Positions 18,680 through 27,920 are shown, counted from the stretch's first letter. The stretch is 64,000 bases of DNA from Vibrio tapetis subsp. quintayensis (GCF_030409945.1 NZ_JAUFQV010000026.1:372001-436000), one strand, 5' to 3'. Notes: generated from the letters alone by a model not told the origin. Numbers and translations are program-made.

Positions 18680-19837
18680 ATGATAGATTTGATAAAAAAT
18701 GTAAAAGCGTCATTCGAGCGCGCTTTTGACTATAAAGCAAGCCACATCATCCAAGCCCCAGGTAGGGTCAATTTGATAGGTGAACATACCGATTACAACG
18801 ATGGGTTTGTACTGCCATGTGCAATTAACTATCAGACTGTTGTTGCAGCCTCAAAGCGCACGGATTCAATAGTTCGTTTGGTTGCAGTAGATTTTGACGA
18901 TGAAACCGATCAGTTCGATTTAAATCAAGAGATTACATTTTCACAAGACAAGATGTGGGCGAATTACATTCGTGGGGTTATCAAGTGCTTGAAGGAGCGA
19001 GGCTTTGAGTTCTCAGGTGCTGATATTTCAGTGAGCGGTAACGTACCTCAAGGAGCGGGTTTAAGCTCCTCTGCTGCGTTGGAAGTCGTGATTGGTCAAA
19101 CATTTAAAGTACTGTTCGAACTGGATATTAGCCAAACGGACATCGCACTGAATGGTCAACAGGCTGAAAATGAATTTGTTGGTTGTAATTGCGGCATCAT
19201 GGATCAACTTATCTCAGCGCAAGGCGAAGCCAACCATGCGTTATTGATTGATTGTCGAAGCCTTGAAACCCAAGCGGTCTCTATGCCGGAAGAAATGGCG
19301 GTGGTGATCATTAATTCAAATAAAAAACGCGGTTTAGTGGATAGCGAATACAACACCCGCCGAGAGCAATGCGAAGAAGCCGCTCGTATTTTTGAAGTGA
19401 AAGCCCTAAGAGATGTCACCATCGATGAGTTTGTGCGTCGCGAAAGTGAGCTAAGTAGCCAAGTAGCAATGCGCGCTCGTCATGTGATTACCGAAAATAC
19501 GCGAACGCTTGAAGCGGCAGAGGCATTGATAGCGCAAAATATGAAGCGATTGGGAGAGTTAATGGCTCAGTCTCATGCCTCTATGCGTGACGATTTTGAA
19601 ATCACGGTACCTGAAGTGGATGCATTAGTGGACATGGTTAAAGAAGTCATCGGAGATAAAGGTGGTGTCCGCATGACTGGCGGAGGGTTTGGTGGTTGTA
19701 TCGTTGCGGTTATGCCACCAAATTTGGTTAATGAAGTAACAGCAACGGTAGAAGATAAATACCAAGCGATCACTGGATTAAAAGAATCCATCTACATTTG
19801 TCATGCAACACCTGGTGCCGGAGAAGTGAAAGGCTGA
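18680..19837 (+). CDS. galK: galactokinase
   Basis: The 385-residue protein shows all three GHMP-kinase motifs: the galactokinase signature [16 protein letters not shown] near the N-terminus, the ATP-binding [11 protein letters not shown], and the C-terminal T-G-G-G-F-G-G-C. It phosphorylates galactose to galactose-1-phosphate, the substrate of the upstream galT product. The start ATG follows a GAGGAAAC ribosome binding site. It is the last coding gene of the operon; a structured region and a terminator follow. Confidence 0.96.
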   Translation: MIDLIKNVKASFERAFDYKASHIIQAPGRVNLIGEHTDYNDGFVLPCAINYQTVVAASKRTDSIVRLVAVDFDDETDQFDLNQEITFSQDKMWANYIRGVIKCLKERGFEFSGADISVSGNVPQGAGLSSSAALEVVIGQTFKVLFELDISQTDIALNGQQAENEFVGCNCGIMDQLISAQGEANHALLIDCRSLETQAVSMPEEMAVVIINSNKKRGLVDSEYNTRREQCEEAARIFEVKALRDVTIDEFVRRESELSSQVAMRARHVITENTRTLEAAEALIAQNMKRLGELMAQSHASMRDDFEITVPEVDALVDMVKEVIGDKGGVRMTGGGFGGCIVAVMPPNLVNEVTATVEDKYQAITGLKESIYICHATPGAGEVKG

Positions 19838-19889
19838 TGACGTTCGATTGTCATCGCTAAACCGTCATCACCAAGAGCCCTGATGTTAG

Positions 19890-19967
19890 TCAAAGGGCCG
19901 TGCTGTTTATCTGGGGTCCGCCGTGACAGGGAATGTCGCGTAACAGATGCAGCATGGTTCTTTCTTT
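19890..19967 (+). ncRNA. candidate structured RNA downstream of galK
   Basis: A nested secondary structure is visible. The outer arms CC-G-TGCTG-TTT-ATCTG (19898-19913) and CAGAT-G-CAGCA-T-GG (19944-19957) pair with small internal loops. The inner arms CGTGACA and TGTCGCG form a 7-bp stem with a GGGAA loop. A rho-independent terminator follows at 19968. It could be a galK 3' UTR structure, a processed sRNA or a separate sRNA gene. It matches no RNA family I recognise. Confidence 0.4.
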
Positions 19968-20000
19968 ACTGAGTAATTCCCCCCAATTACTCAGTTTTTT
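19968..20000 (+). terminator. rho-independent terminator of the gal operon
   Basis: ACTGAGTAATT and AATTACTCAGT form a perfect 11-bp stem around a six-C loop, followed by a run of T. Confidence 0.9.
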
Positions 20001-20141
20001 CATTTATGTAAGAGGGCACAGTAAGGCCCTATAAGCTGTCCAGAATTGTCATTTATCTATTCACCAATTTGGGTTTTATGCCGCATTTCTTCGTGAAGAA
20101 ATTTTTTATACTGAAGATCATTCGATTGAAGAGGAATGCCG

Positions 20142-20402
20142 ATGTTAAATGAAAACCATGCTTTTATTTTAGATTTCCCAGAGCTTAAATTAGACATTGT
20201 CCAACTCAACCACGACGATCCCAAGTTCAAAGCTGATTTGCAGGAGTACCATTTACTTGATTACGATATTCGCGAATTAGAGGTTTCTGGAAGCCCAATC
20301 GACGATGAAAGTATGCATGAGATGAAAGTTAAGAGGATGGAGCTAAAAGACATTCTTTATAAGCAGTTAACAAAGCACCATGAAGAAGCGGAAAGCGAGT
20401 AG
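20142..20402 (+). CDS. DUF465 (YdcH-like) small protein
   Basis: This protein of 86 residues is acidic and helical, with the D-x-x-I-R-E-L-E ... M-K-V-K-R-M-E-L-K-D element of the DUF465/YdcH family, whose function is unknown. The ATG at 20142 is chosen because GAGGA lies 7 bases upstream; an ATG at 20136 would sit almost on top of that site. It is monocistronic, between the gal terminator and the convergent NicO gene. Confidence 0.8.
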   Translation: MLNENHAFILDFPELKLDIVQLNHDDPKFKADLQEYHLLDYDIRELEVSGSPIDDESMHEMKVKRMELKDILYKQLTKHHEEAESE

Positions 20403-20475
20403 CCTGTCCATTGATTTGTGATGAATCGCTAACTGAATAAAGGTGTTAGCGATTCACTTGCGCTTCGTTTATTGA

Positions 20476-21369
20476 CTAAATGACGCTTGAAAACGCTGGG
20501 GCCGTTGACTGAAGCAATAGCAACCCAAATGCCGCAACTAATATACCCCCAATGAGCTTGAATAGGTCTGGCGCATGGCTTTTTACTGCTGACGTATTTG
20601 AATATTTCATGTAACCCAGCACCACTTTTTTTCCACCTAATGTCATCAAAGCGATACACGATGTCGTGATGCACGTGCCCAATGCCATAATCAGCGCACT
20701 GACGATTCCCACCCAATACAAACCCACCATGTTCGCAAATAGAAGAATCATAATGGCTCCTGTGCAAGGCCTTAAACCGATGGCTAGAATAATGGCTGCT
20801 TTTTCTTTTTGGCTGGAATTGGTGGGCGTATTTTTACAAGTGCCTGACGATTTTCTTTTCGTGAATATGAGCTTACGAAGTGCCTTGTAACACAGTGTTA
20901 ATCCCAGTAATGCGACACAAAAGTAGCTCAATTTCATCACCACTTCTGCCTGAGAATGGATTTCACGCATTGAGGATTGAAATATCGAGAGTAAGGCCGT
21001 GACTAAAACCACCGCAACGATAGCTTGCAATACTGACGATAGCACGGTGATAACTAGGCTACTTCGTGCATCGCTGGGTTGGGTCATCAAGTAGGTGGCA
21101 ACAATGACTTTACCATGCCCCGGCCCCATAGAGTGAAGGACACCATAGGCGAAGCTCACGACCACAAAAGTTAACCATGCTTGCTCCTTGTTCTCTTGGA
21201 TATCGTATAACAAGTCGCTAAGTTGGCTGTTAAGGTCTCGTTGCCAATGGATTGCTTGCAAAAGTAAATCAGGCCAATAGCGCCATAATAAGGCTGCGAC
21301 TAACACCGCAACAGCGGTTGTTATCCAAAGTAAACGATGGCTGAATTCATTTCTTTCTTCACAACTCAT
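20476..21369 (-). CDS. NicO/RcnA-family nickel/cobalt transporter
   Basis: The protein is polytopic, with about six membrane helices. Family features are H-S-M-G-P-G-H-G-K in an early helix region and G-L-R-P-C-T-G-A in the second half, with a basic Lys/Ser loop between the halves. NicO proteins move Ni or Co (and perhaps Zn) across the inner membrane. The ATG at 21369 gives a short N-terminal tail before the first helix; a start at 21384 overlaps the upstream gene by 13 bases. Overlap with the DUF1007 gene shows a two-gene operon, a recurrent pairing in gammaproteobacteria. Confidence 0.8.
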   Translation of the reverse strand: MSCEERNEFSHRLLWITTAVAVLVAALLWRYWPDLLLQAIHWQRDLNSQLSDLLYDIQENKEQAWLTFVVVSFAYGVLHSMGPGHGKVIVATYLMTQPSDARSSLVITVLSSVLQAIVAVVLVTALLSIFQSSMREIHSQAEVVMKLSYFCVALLGLTLCYKALRKLIFTKRKSSGTCKNTPTNSSQKEKAAIILAIGLRPCTGAIMILLFANMVGLYWVGIVSALIMALGTCITTSCIALMTLGGKKVVLGYMKYSNTSAVKSHAPDLFKLIGGILVAAFGLLLLQSTAPAFSSVI

Positions 21370-21371
21370 GT

Positions 21372-22031
21372 TTACTCTCCACAATTGAGGTAAGCGTGTT
21401 GTGTGAATAACTGACCGAGAGCGTTGTCTGGGTCGGCATCGGCAGGCAGGGCAAGTGCATAAGCCATTTGTTCTGAAGATGGGGTAGGCTCAATAAGTTT
21501 GATGTGACAGTGAGCTTGAAGTGCAGGGCTTAAAGAAAGTGATTCTACACCTTTCCAACTCATGTCGACGTAATAGCTCGGTTCAAAAATCATCAGCTTT
21601 AACTTGCTCCCAAACACTGTTTTGGGCTCAGCTAATGGCAGGTTAAAGGATAAAGTGAATTTTCCTCTGTGTTGCGTTAACTCGGCGTCGAGAACCTCTT
21701 TGTAACGGATCGGCGAATCACCGTCGAAAAAATAGGTAAAATAATGATCTTGCAGCATGTTTTTTACAATGGATCGAGCCAAGTTTTTGAGCGTTCCTTC
21801 TTTGCTTTTCGGTGACATGTCTTCGCCATCGAGCATATAGGCGGAGGTCATTGCATCGAACGTCCATTCCATTGAGAAGCCCGTAACAACGTCATCAATA
21901 CCGTTGATAAGAGTTTTCATTTCTACCCAAGAATGTGGGTGAGCGACCGTTAAACTCGAGAAAACAGTGCAGGTACTGGCTAGCAGGCCAAGCAACAGTA
22001 CCTTGAAAGTGCGATAAGCGCGAGAACGCAT
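21372..22031 (-). CDS. DUF1007 periplasmic protein
   Basis: The N-terminus is a signal peptide ending around L-T-V-A-H, followed directly by H-P-H-S-W, a His-rich start that defines DUF1007 proteins and could bind metal. The mature domain is about 190 residues. The ATG at 22031 is used because the signal peptide starts there; an ATG at 22082 adds 17 residues without changing the picture. It overlaps the NicO transporter gene, so it is probably the periplasmic partner of that transporter. The metal is not known. Confidence 0.75.
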   Translation of the reverse strand: MRSRAYRTFKVLLLGLLASTCTVFSSLTVAHPHSWVEMKTLINGIDDVVTGFSMEWTFDAMTSAYMLDGEDMSPKSKEGTLKNLARSIVKNMLQDHYFTYFFDGDSPIRYKEVLDAELTQHRGKFTLSFNLPLAEPKTVFGSKLKLMIFEPSYYVDMSWKGVESLSLSPALQAHCHIKLIEPTPSSEQMAYALALPADADPDNALGQLFTQHAYLNCGE

Positions 22032-22132
22032 GATAGGTTCCAGAGGATGTCTTATATAGAACCTTGAAGAGTAAAATATCAATTATAAAATAACAAGATG
22101 AATTGTTATAACATCACATAAATAGGACGCGC

Positions 22133-22447
22133 TTACGGTGTCATTATGTCACTTTCGCAATAGCGTGTAGGCAACGGGGTTATCCGCTTTCCTTGGTTGA
22201 GGTAAGTGGTACAAGCGACTCTCAAAATCGAGGTGAAGTTTTTTACTTCACCACTTCTAGCGATAACTTCATTGTAAATGCGCGTTAAAAACAAGCCTAT
22301 GGTCAGGTTATCTTCTTGAGCTATGGCTTCGAGAACCTGCCAGAATACCCCCTCTAAACGGATGCTTGTGACAACGCCATCAAGCCGAATCGACCGTGTT
22401 TTCAGTTCAAATAGTTCGTCTTCCACGCCAGAATAGATCTCGCACAT
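22133..22447 (-). CDS. ribbon-helix-helix domain protein
   Basis: This protein of 104 residues contains R-S-I-R-L-D-G-V-V-T-S-I-R-L-E (beta strand) followed by helices F-W-Q-V-L-E-A-I-A and T-I-G-L-F-L-T-R-I-Y-N-E-V, the RHH_4 arrangement used for DNA binding. A gap of about 100 bases separates it from the DUF1007 gene on the same strand. A link to that operon is possible but not shown. Confidence 0.7.
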   Translation of the reverse strand: MCEIYSGVEDELFELKTRSIRLDGVVTSIRLEGVFWQVLEAIAQEDNLTIGLFLTRIYNEVIARSGEVKNFTSILRVACTTYLNQGKRITPLPTRYCESDIMTP

Positions 22448-22704
22448 TGTTTAGGCCCTTTTCCATTAGTTTGAAGACATCATAAGGAAATATCGGTGAC
22501 TGTCGAAAGTGGGGGACTGTAAGGTGAAAATAATTATATTTAAAAACAATAGATTAACTGCAATTTGGGTTTTTGTAACAAAAGGTTTTGTTTATTTTAT
22601 GAAATAGCTCGCATCTTTAATTGCCTTGTTACTTATCTTGCATAGAAAGACTTACTATTTAGGCTTGGTGCGTAAGCATGGCAATAAGATGGTGTAAGTA
22701 CAAA

Positions 22705-24024
22705 ATGATATCTCGAGTTTTGGAGGTCGTTGCTTTAGTTGAACAAAAGTTGCCATACAGTTGGGTTCTTGATGACCTAGCAGCAAAAATTGCCGTTTCA
22801 AAATGGCATCTACAGCGAGAGTTCAAGGCGAATACGGGCATGTCTATTGGCCAGTATGCGAGAACGCGAAGGCTTGGTATGGCCGCTCACGAAATTGCGA
22901 ACACCGACAAACGCATTATAGATGTTGCGATGGATTTTGATTTTGAATCTCAAGAAGCGTTTGCTCGTGCGTTTAAACGTCAATATGGCATTTCGCCTAA
23001 ACATCTCAAACTTCAACCGACTTGGGCTAACAATTTATTTACTCGGCCAATTGGCAAGGAATACATCGACTGCTTTCACTACTGTTCGGCTAACCCACCG
23101 AGTGTTGTCAACTTTCCAGACACTCACTTCTACGGTATGTATGACTATTTCGAGGCCATTCGTTTTAACAGTGAAAGCTTTCTTAGTCAATTAAGAGGCC
23201 TGTGGGATGAGTTTTTAACTTCAATTCCAGATGATGACATGGGGCGATGGCAAGATTATTATTCCGTCGAAACTTTTGACCGAGGTTCCCATCAGATGCA
23301 GAAGTTTACTATGATGGCAGCCAGAACCCGATCATTTGACCCAGATGTTGAATCCGTTAGCTTTATGCCTGCCCATCAACGACTGCGATTTTCAGTACCT
23401 AAGCCAGAATTGACTGAATATTTCTTAGAATATCTATATTACGTTTATATGCCGCACTCTAAGCGCTGCGTAATGAAGTTGCCTGTTCTGTGGCAAATGG
23501 ACCCAGAACAAAACCTATGTGGTTTGTATGCACTTGAATATGCTGATGAGCAAACCTTGCCTAAGGCCATTGCATCTATTTCATCTGGCCTTGTGCGTAT
23601 GCCGAGTAAAGAGGTTGTCGCTGCAAAATACGACGTAAGCGTCGATCTTCGGGAAACCGGGTTAAGAATAAAAAGCTTGCTTGATAATTGGGAAACAAAG
23701 TTTCGTTCTGATGCCGACATTATTGTAGGTGACTACTCCAAAACAGAGTTTGCAATTGATCATCAGTTCACGAGCCATTTTATCTCCAATGAGAAGTATG
23801 AAAGCGACGCAACTGCCGTGATTACAGTGGCCGAAAATGATTACTTGCGGGTTGAATTGGTTGGTACCGTTACCGAATTGGCACAGGCGGTCGATTACGT
23901 TCTATTTGCTTACTTGGATGATTCTGCTTATTACTCCTGCGTTGGGTGTGAATGGTTCTCCGAGATTAAAAAAGTGCACGACACCTATCGAGTGACGGCA
24001 CTCTTTCCGGTTAAAAAGCGTTAG
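22705..24024 (+). CDS. AraC-family (Rob-like) regulator with GyrI-like C-terminus
   Basis: The N-terminal 100 residues align with Rob/SoxS-type DNA-binding domains: L-A-A-K-I-A-V-S-K-W-H-L-Q-R-E-F-K for the first helix-turn-helix and F-D-F-E-S-Q-E-A-F-A-R-A-F-K-R-Q-Y-G-I-S-P for the second. The remaining 340 residues contain GyrI/effector-binding-like sequence and are longer than the single such domain of Rob, so there may be two units. The ATG at 22705 is chosen by alignment with Rob; an ATG at 22678 adds nine residues. It ends four bases inside the convergent OpgC-like gene. Small-molecule sensing is inferred from the fold. Confidence 0.82.
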   Translation: MISRVLEVVALVEQKLPYSWVLDDLAAKIAVSKWHLQREFKANTGMSIGQYARTRRLGMAAHEIANTDKRIIDVAMDFDFESQEAFARAFKRQYGISPKHLKLQPTWANNLFTRPIGKEYIDCFHYCSANPPSVVNFPDTHFYGMYDYFEAIRFNSESFLSQLRGLWDEFLTSIPDDDMGRWQDYYSVETFDRGSHQMQKFTMMAARTRSFDPDVESVSFMPAHQRLRFSVPKPELTEYFLEYLYYVYMPHSKRCVMKLPVLWQMDPEQNLCGLYALEYADEQTLPKAIASISSGLVRMPSKEVVAAKYDVSVDLRETGLRIKSLLDNWETKFRSDADIIVGDYSKTEFAIDHQFTSHFISNEKYESDATAVITVAENDYLRVELVGTVTELAQAVDYVLFAYLDDSAYYSCVGCEWFSEIKKVHDTYRVTALFPVKKR

Positions 24025-25190
24025 TGGCTTTCGTTTACAGGGGCCTCGTTTACAGGATCTTCGTTTACAGATAGAGCCGCATTGGTTTGGGGCTTTCTCC
24101 TTAACAGCCATATTTGGTGCAGTTTGGCCGGAACCCAAAGCGTGGCAGCAAAGCCGATAAGCAATAAGTCATACTTGATTTCACCTCTTGCGTAGTATAG
24201 CGTTGGGGATGCAAAAAAGATGAGCAAGGATTGCCATGCAAACACTTGTAATGAGTGCTTACCAATAAAGGAGAAAAACGGTAGCTTAAATGTATTTGGA
24301 TAATGGCTTATTATCGCACCGAGTAAATAAACCCATACTCCCAAATGCAGCAGTCGCAACCAACCCATTTCAGGTTTATCTGCTAATGGATAAGTAACAC
24401 CCTGATGAACCCCGTACTGACCGAATACGCCAAAGTGAATCAATGCAAGGCCAATTGCTATCAAGGCTACCGTGCTTGTCAGTACTTTAGATGGGTACCA
24501 ATTAATGGGTTGGTGTCGCTGGTAATAACCTAAAGTAACCCCGATAACAAACACGAACTGCCAAGCAAAGAAATCAAAATAACCTAAGCTCGCCGTCAAA
24601 TTGGTCGAAATTGACTGGTATATAGGTTCAACCAGCGAAATGCTAATGTGACCACTTGCCGCCCAAAATAGCCCACTGATCGGCAGTACCAGCCACCACA
24701 GGTGACGACGTAACCCTGCTAAAATTAACGGTAAAGAAAGCATGAGTAACACATAAAGTGGCAGAATATCGAGATAGGCAGGGCGATTGAGCAGTAGCAG
24801 TGACAGCCACGTACTGTGAATAGGCTCGTGAACAAAATTGGCGTTGATGAACAAGGCACTATCAAGGTATACGGGATCCACTTGTATCATTAGCCAGCCA
24901 TAGGTCACCAATACCGCGAGAACTAAGATATGGTATTTGTAGATAGTGAACGCTCTTAGTAGTGCCTTGCTGCGAGCGCTTAATTCGGTGAGTTTGTTTG
25001 AGCTATAGACCATTCCTGCAAGCAGGCCAGAGAGGAATATAAACCCCTCTGCAGCCCCAACCTGACCAAATGGTTGTAAGGTAAAATATTGCAGGCTAGA
25101 TTGCCCCCCACTCATCCAAACAAGGTGGTTGATGGTCATCAAGAATAATAATATACCTCGAATTCCGTCCAGCGATTCCAGTCGTTTCAT
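24021..25190 (-). CDS. OpgC-domain membrane protein
   Basis: This polytopic 389-residue protein has about ten membrane helices and starts with L-D-G-I-R-G-I-L-L-F-L-M-T-I-N-H, the start of acyltransferase-like OpgC proteins. OpgC succinylates osmoregulated periplasmic glucans in some proteobacteria. No opgGH genes are nearby, so the acceptor is unknown. The hydrophilic tail contains a small repeat, N-E-D-P-V-N-E-A-P-V-N-E. Its 3' end overlaps the convergent regulator gene by four bases. Confidence 0.75.
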   Translation of the reverse strand: MKRLESLDGIRGILLFLMTINHLVWMSGGQSSLQYFTLQPFGQVGAAEGFIFLSGLLAGMVYSSNKLTELSARSKALLRAFTIYKYHILVLAVLVTYGWLMIQVDPVYLDSALFINANFVHEPIHSTWLSLLLLNRPAYLDILPLYVLLMLSLPLILAGLRRHLWWLVLPISGLFWAASGHISISLVEPIYQSISTNLTASLGYFDFFAWQFVFVIGVTLGYYQRHQPINWYPSKVLTSTVALIAIGLALIHFGVFGQYGVHQGVTYPLADKPEMGWLRLLHLGVWVYLLGAIISHYPNTFKLPFFSFIGKHSLQVFAWQSLLIFFASPTLYYARGEIKYDLLLIGFAATLWVPAKLHQIWLLRRKPQTNAALSVNEDPVNEAPVNESH

Positions 25191-25265
25191 GGTAACTCCT
25201 TATATTTTTATTAAGGATAATTCACATGGGAAATAAAGATCTGACAGAAAGTGCGCAGGTATGAA

Positions 25266-26930
25266 TTAGCTTGGATTAATCCATAACTTATAGAAATCGC
25301 TGTATCCCGTTTTACCTATTTGGATTCCACTGACTTCTTTAGCGCTTGTGATGTTTTCTAAGCCCCAGAATAGCGGTAAAACTGTACATTCCTCACGTAG
25401 GCTTTTTAGCAGATCATAAAGGCTGCTTTTCATGTCACCTGTACTGAGAGTCTGTTGAACATTATTAATATGATGAGTAAGGGTTTCTTCATCAAAGGCA
25501 AACCGAATCGCCGAGCCTGTTAAAAGCCAGTCATAAAAGCCAAATTCAGTTGGTTGCTCAATAATATCTTCCACAATGAACAGATCAGACTGATCGCGGA
25601 CAATTTGAGGCCTGCTCGCATCCGAAAGCTCCAGAATGGTCACTTTTAACCCGGTATCTTCAATTGTTGTGATTAACCAGCGAGTTAATTTATCTAAGTA
25701 ATCTATGGTCCACTTTGGATGCGATAAAACGATGTTGCCGTGAAGTTGTGGAATAGGGCCTTCTGGATCATGAGTGTTCGCATCACTCACTAGGCATGCG
25801 AGCTCCAGGTCACCCCCGTCACTAAATTCATGACGCTTGTATTCAATGTAATCGAAAAGAATCTGCCATGTACCGGAACTGACATTACTTTCTGGCCTTC
25901 GGTTCAATGCGAGATATGAAAATGCTTGAATCAGTTGGCTTTCAGTTTCACTGCCTTTTTTATTGTAGCTAATAAGGTGCTTACTCAGTTCTTCACCTTG
26001 GTGGCTTAGCTTGATTTCTTGTAACAAGGCTCGCTTAGAAAAGTAGCTTTGATGTTGTTTTAGCGTGAGTTGGTCTTTGTCCCAAGCCTTTAAGCTGAAT
26101 GGACCAGAACCGACAGGGGCTGATTTGTTATTGCCGTAATCAACAAGTCGATCAGAATAAATAGAGGCATTGGCGATCGCAAGGCAATAGACGAACAAAG
26201 GGTTGGCTCGCTCTAACCGAATGTAGATTGCTCCTTTTTCTTCATCAAGCCCAATTTCCTGTATTTGACGAAATAGCCCACTCATGGGACCGTCTTCATC
26301 TCTCAGGTTTTGCAAACTTAGAATAACGTCATCATTACTGAGTATCACCCCATCATGGCACGGGATGTCAGATCTTAGCCAAAAATACAACGTGTTATCT
26401 ATAACTTTGAAGTCACATGCTAAGTGGGTACAAATCTCACCACTGGAGTTTATGCTGAGCAACGTATCGTATAAGCTACGAATGATTTGCAGTTCAGAAA
26501 ATCGGTATGTTTTGGCTGGGTGAAGTTGATCAACCCAAGGGTATTGGCTAATGATCAGGGAATTACTTTTCTCTTGGCTGCGAGTCGCGTCTTCCATTGC
26601 TTGGTTTAGTGCACTTGCCGCTACAGCTTGGTAAGTCTCAAGTAGCTTACCGATCTGGTCAAAATTCCCTGACTTTAGTTCGTTTTCAATAGTTTGGTAT
26701 ATAGCCTGATGCAACGAGGTGGTTATCTTTAACGTGCTTGTTTTTCCTCTGCCGATTCCGGGTTTCCAGTCTATCCAACCTAAATTATTAAGCATTTTTA
26801 GTATGTTGGACGTATTGCGGCGAGACGTAGAGAATGCGCACTCCAAATCGTCAAGGCTAGTTGAGTATATATGCGCCTGATTGAACTTTTTTAGTAGTTG
26901 ATTCAATCGACGAAGACATGTTTCGGTCAT
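25266..26930 (-). CDS. SgrR-like transcriptional regulator
   Basis: The N-terminal 110 residues are a winged-helix DNA-binding domain (S-T-S-R-R-N-T-S-N-I-L-K-M-L-N-N-L-G-W-I-D-W-K-P-G-I-G-R-G). From about residue 145 the protein resembles oligopeptide/solute-binding proteins (SBP_bac_5), with R-S-L-Y-D-T-L-L-S and G-S-G-P-F-S-L. This layout is that of E. coli SgrR, which senses sugar-phosphate stress and activates the divergent sRNA gene sgrS. The 367-base divergent region here has its own possible small transcript. Vibrios carry several SgrR paralogues, so the inducer cannot be named. Confidence 0.85.
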   Translation of the reverse strand: MTETCLRRLNQLLKKFNQAHIYSTSLDDLECAFSTSRRNTSNILKMLNNLGWIDWKPGIGRGKTSTLKITTSLHQAIYQTIENELKSGNFDQIGKLLETYQAVAASALNQAMEDATRSQEKSNSLIISQYPWVDQLHPAKTYRFSELQIIRSLYDTLLSINSSGEICTHLACDFKVIDNTLYFWLRSDIPCHDGVILSNDDVILSLQNLRDEDGPMSGLFRQIQEIGLDEEKGAIYIRLERANPLFVYCLAIANASIYSDRLVDYGNNKSAPVGSGPFSLKAWDKDQLTLKQHQSYFSKRALLQEIKLSHQGEELSKHLISYNKKGSETESQLIQAFSYLALNRRPESNVSSGTWQILFDYIEYKRHEFSDGGDLELACLVSDANTHDPEGPIPQLHGNIVLSHPKWTIDYLDKLTRWLITTIEDTGLKVTILELSDASRPQIVRDQSDLFIVEDIIEQPTEFGFYDWLLTGSAIRFAFDEETLTHHINNVQQTLSTGDMKSSLYDLLKSLREECTVLPLFWGLENITSAKEVSGIQIGKTGYSDFYKLWINPS

Positions 26931-27098
26931 AATTGAGCTCTGCCATTTTTAGGCTTATTAAGCTTTTCGTTGTTCTGTGAGCAACAAAAGCAATTTATAT
27001 ATTAGATTTGGTTTATGTAAAGCAAGCTTGAAATTTTAGGTTCGAGGGACCTATCTACTTTTAGTATAACTAAAATATTTCAATTAGTTGGAGTTAAT

Positions 27099-27179
27099 AT
27101 GAGCTTACGCCTAACTGGCAATAATATTAGTAAGGTAATAGGAGGCAATAGAACATTCATAAAATATGTATATTTATAA
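27099..27179 (+). CDS. possible 26-residue small protein
   Basis: An ATG at 27099 has GGAG eight bases upstream and opens a 26-codon frame ending in TAA. The predicted peptide is basic with a hydrophobic end (F-I-K-Y-V-Y-L). A terminator-like hairpin on the same strand lies 80 bases downstream. It is divergent from an SgrR-like gene, as the sgrS/sgrT transcript is in E. coli. Sequence similarity to SgrT or to the ptsG-pairing part of SgrS was not seen. Short frames arise by chance, so confidence is low. Confidence 0.25.
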   Translation: MSLRLTGNNISKVIGGNRTFIKYVYL

Positions 27180-27257
27180 TACCTATGATTTTGTTTGTTT
27201 TTATTCCTCCCATTTATTGTGTTAACGAACCTTTAATAACTCGAGTTATTCAAAAGT

Positions 27258-27289
27258 AAGATGTGAATGAGTTGCATCCACATCTTTTT
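27258..27289. terminator. terminator hairpin, possibly bidirectional
   Basis: AAGATGTG (27258-27265) pairs with CACATCTT (27279-27286) and a T-run follows on the plus strand. On the minus strand it would end the tolC-ompA-type operon; on the plus strand it could end a small transcript. Confidence 0.65.
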
Positions 27290-27297
27290 ACCTTGAA

Positions 27298-27918
27298 TTA
27301 GTCTTGTTTTGGAATGGTCGTAAAGATGGTCCATTCATCCTTTACGTTGCCTTTATGGCCAACGACTGCTGCTGTGACACGTCGATTTCCGGCATGTGTG
27401 GCTTCATCTGTTCCAGTGCGATTTAATACGGTATCCCCGTAGCCAATAATTTTCACGCGTTGTGCGTCTATTCCAAATCGAATGAGAGTGTCGCGAACAC
27501 TATTGGCTCGGCGAATCGATAGCTCTAGATTGTGAGCAGCGCGGCCGACTTTGCTTGCGTAACCCTGTATTTCTACGGAAGTGGATGCATAAATTTCCAA
27601 AAAACTCGCGAGTCCTTCAATTTGTTGTTCGAATCCGCGTTCAATCTTATCCGAGTCATTATTGAAGAGAATTTTTAGTTGATAGATCTCTTCCGACTCT
27701 ACATAGGCTTCACATCCATCATTGTCGACTTCAGCACCTGTTGGTGTTTGTAAACACAAATCTCGAGCATTTATAACGCCATCGTTGTCATCATCATTCA
27801 AGTCTGCGATTTGAATGACATTTGGTGTTGGGATGTAGTCAATCTCTTCAGCGATACTGCTCGTAGTGGAGAACATGCAAACTAGTAATGTTGCGAATAA
27901 TACACATTTGTTATTCAT
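27298..27918 (-). CDS. OmpA-family protein with Asp-rich (TSP3-like) segment
   Basis: It is about 206 residues long with a signal peptide ending S-S-I-A-E. An acidic D-D-D-N-D-G-V segment, like the calcium-binding thrombospondin type 3 repeats found in OmpA-like proteins, precedes the OmpA domain. That domain shows I-E-I/V-E-I-Q-G-Y-A-S, L-S-I-R-R-A-N-S-V-R and N-R-R-V-T. It should bind peptidoglycan. The ATG at 27918 gives a normal signal peptide; a start at 27945 would overlap the tolC-type gene. The gene begins 2 bases after the tolC-type stop, so the two form an operon, divergent from the giant adhesin. Confidence 0.82.
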   Translation of the reverse strand: MNNKCVLFATLLVCMFSTTSSIAEEIDYIPTPNVIQIADLNDDDNDGVINARDLCLQTPTGAEVDNDGCEAYVESEEIYQLKILFNNDSDKIERGFEQQIEGLASFLEIYASTSVEIQGYASKVGRAAHNLELSIRRANSVRDTLIRFGIDAQRVKIIGYGDTVLNRTGTDEATHAGNRRVTAAVVGHKGNVKDEWTIFTTIPKQD

Positions 27919-27920
27919 GG

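Larger units (their letters stand above)
26931..27297. other. AT-rich intergenic region with inverted repeats
   Basis: This gap separates the SgrR-like gene from the OmpA-type gene. It contains the inverted repeat TTTTAGT-ATA-ACTAAAA (27059-27075), a 26-codon frame with a good ribosome binding site (27099-27179), a perfect 16-base palindrome AATAACTCGAGTTATT (27235-27250) and a hairpin with T-run (27258-27289). Confidence 0.5.

Noticed and set aside
22104..22113. TGTTATAACA palindrome upstream of the DUF1007/NicO genes as a Zur box
   Set aside because: The Zur consensus has a longer palindrome with a central spacer between TGTTATA and TATAACA; only the short overlapping core is present.
26931..27297. 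A true SgrS homologue next to the SgrR-like gene
   Set aside because: The conserved ptsG-pairing segment of SgrS is not found; only the arrangement is similar.
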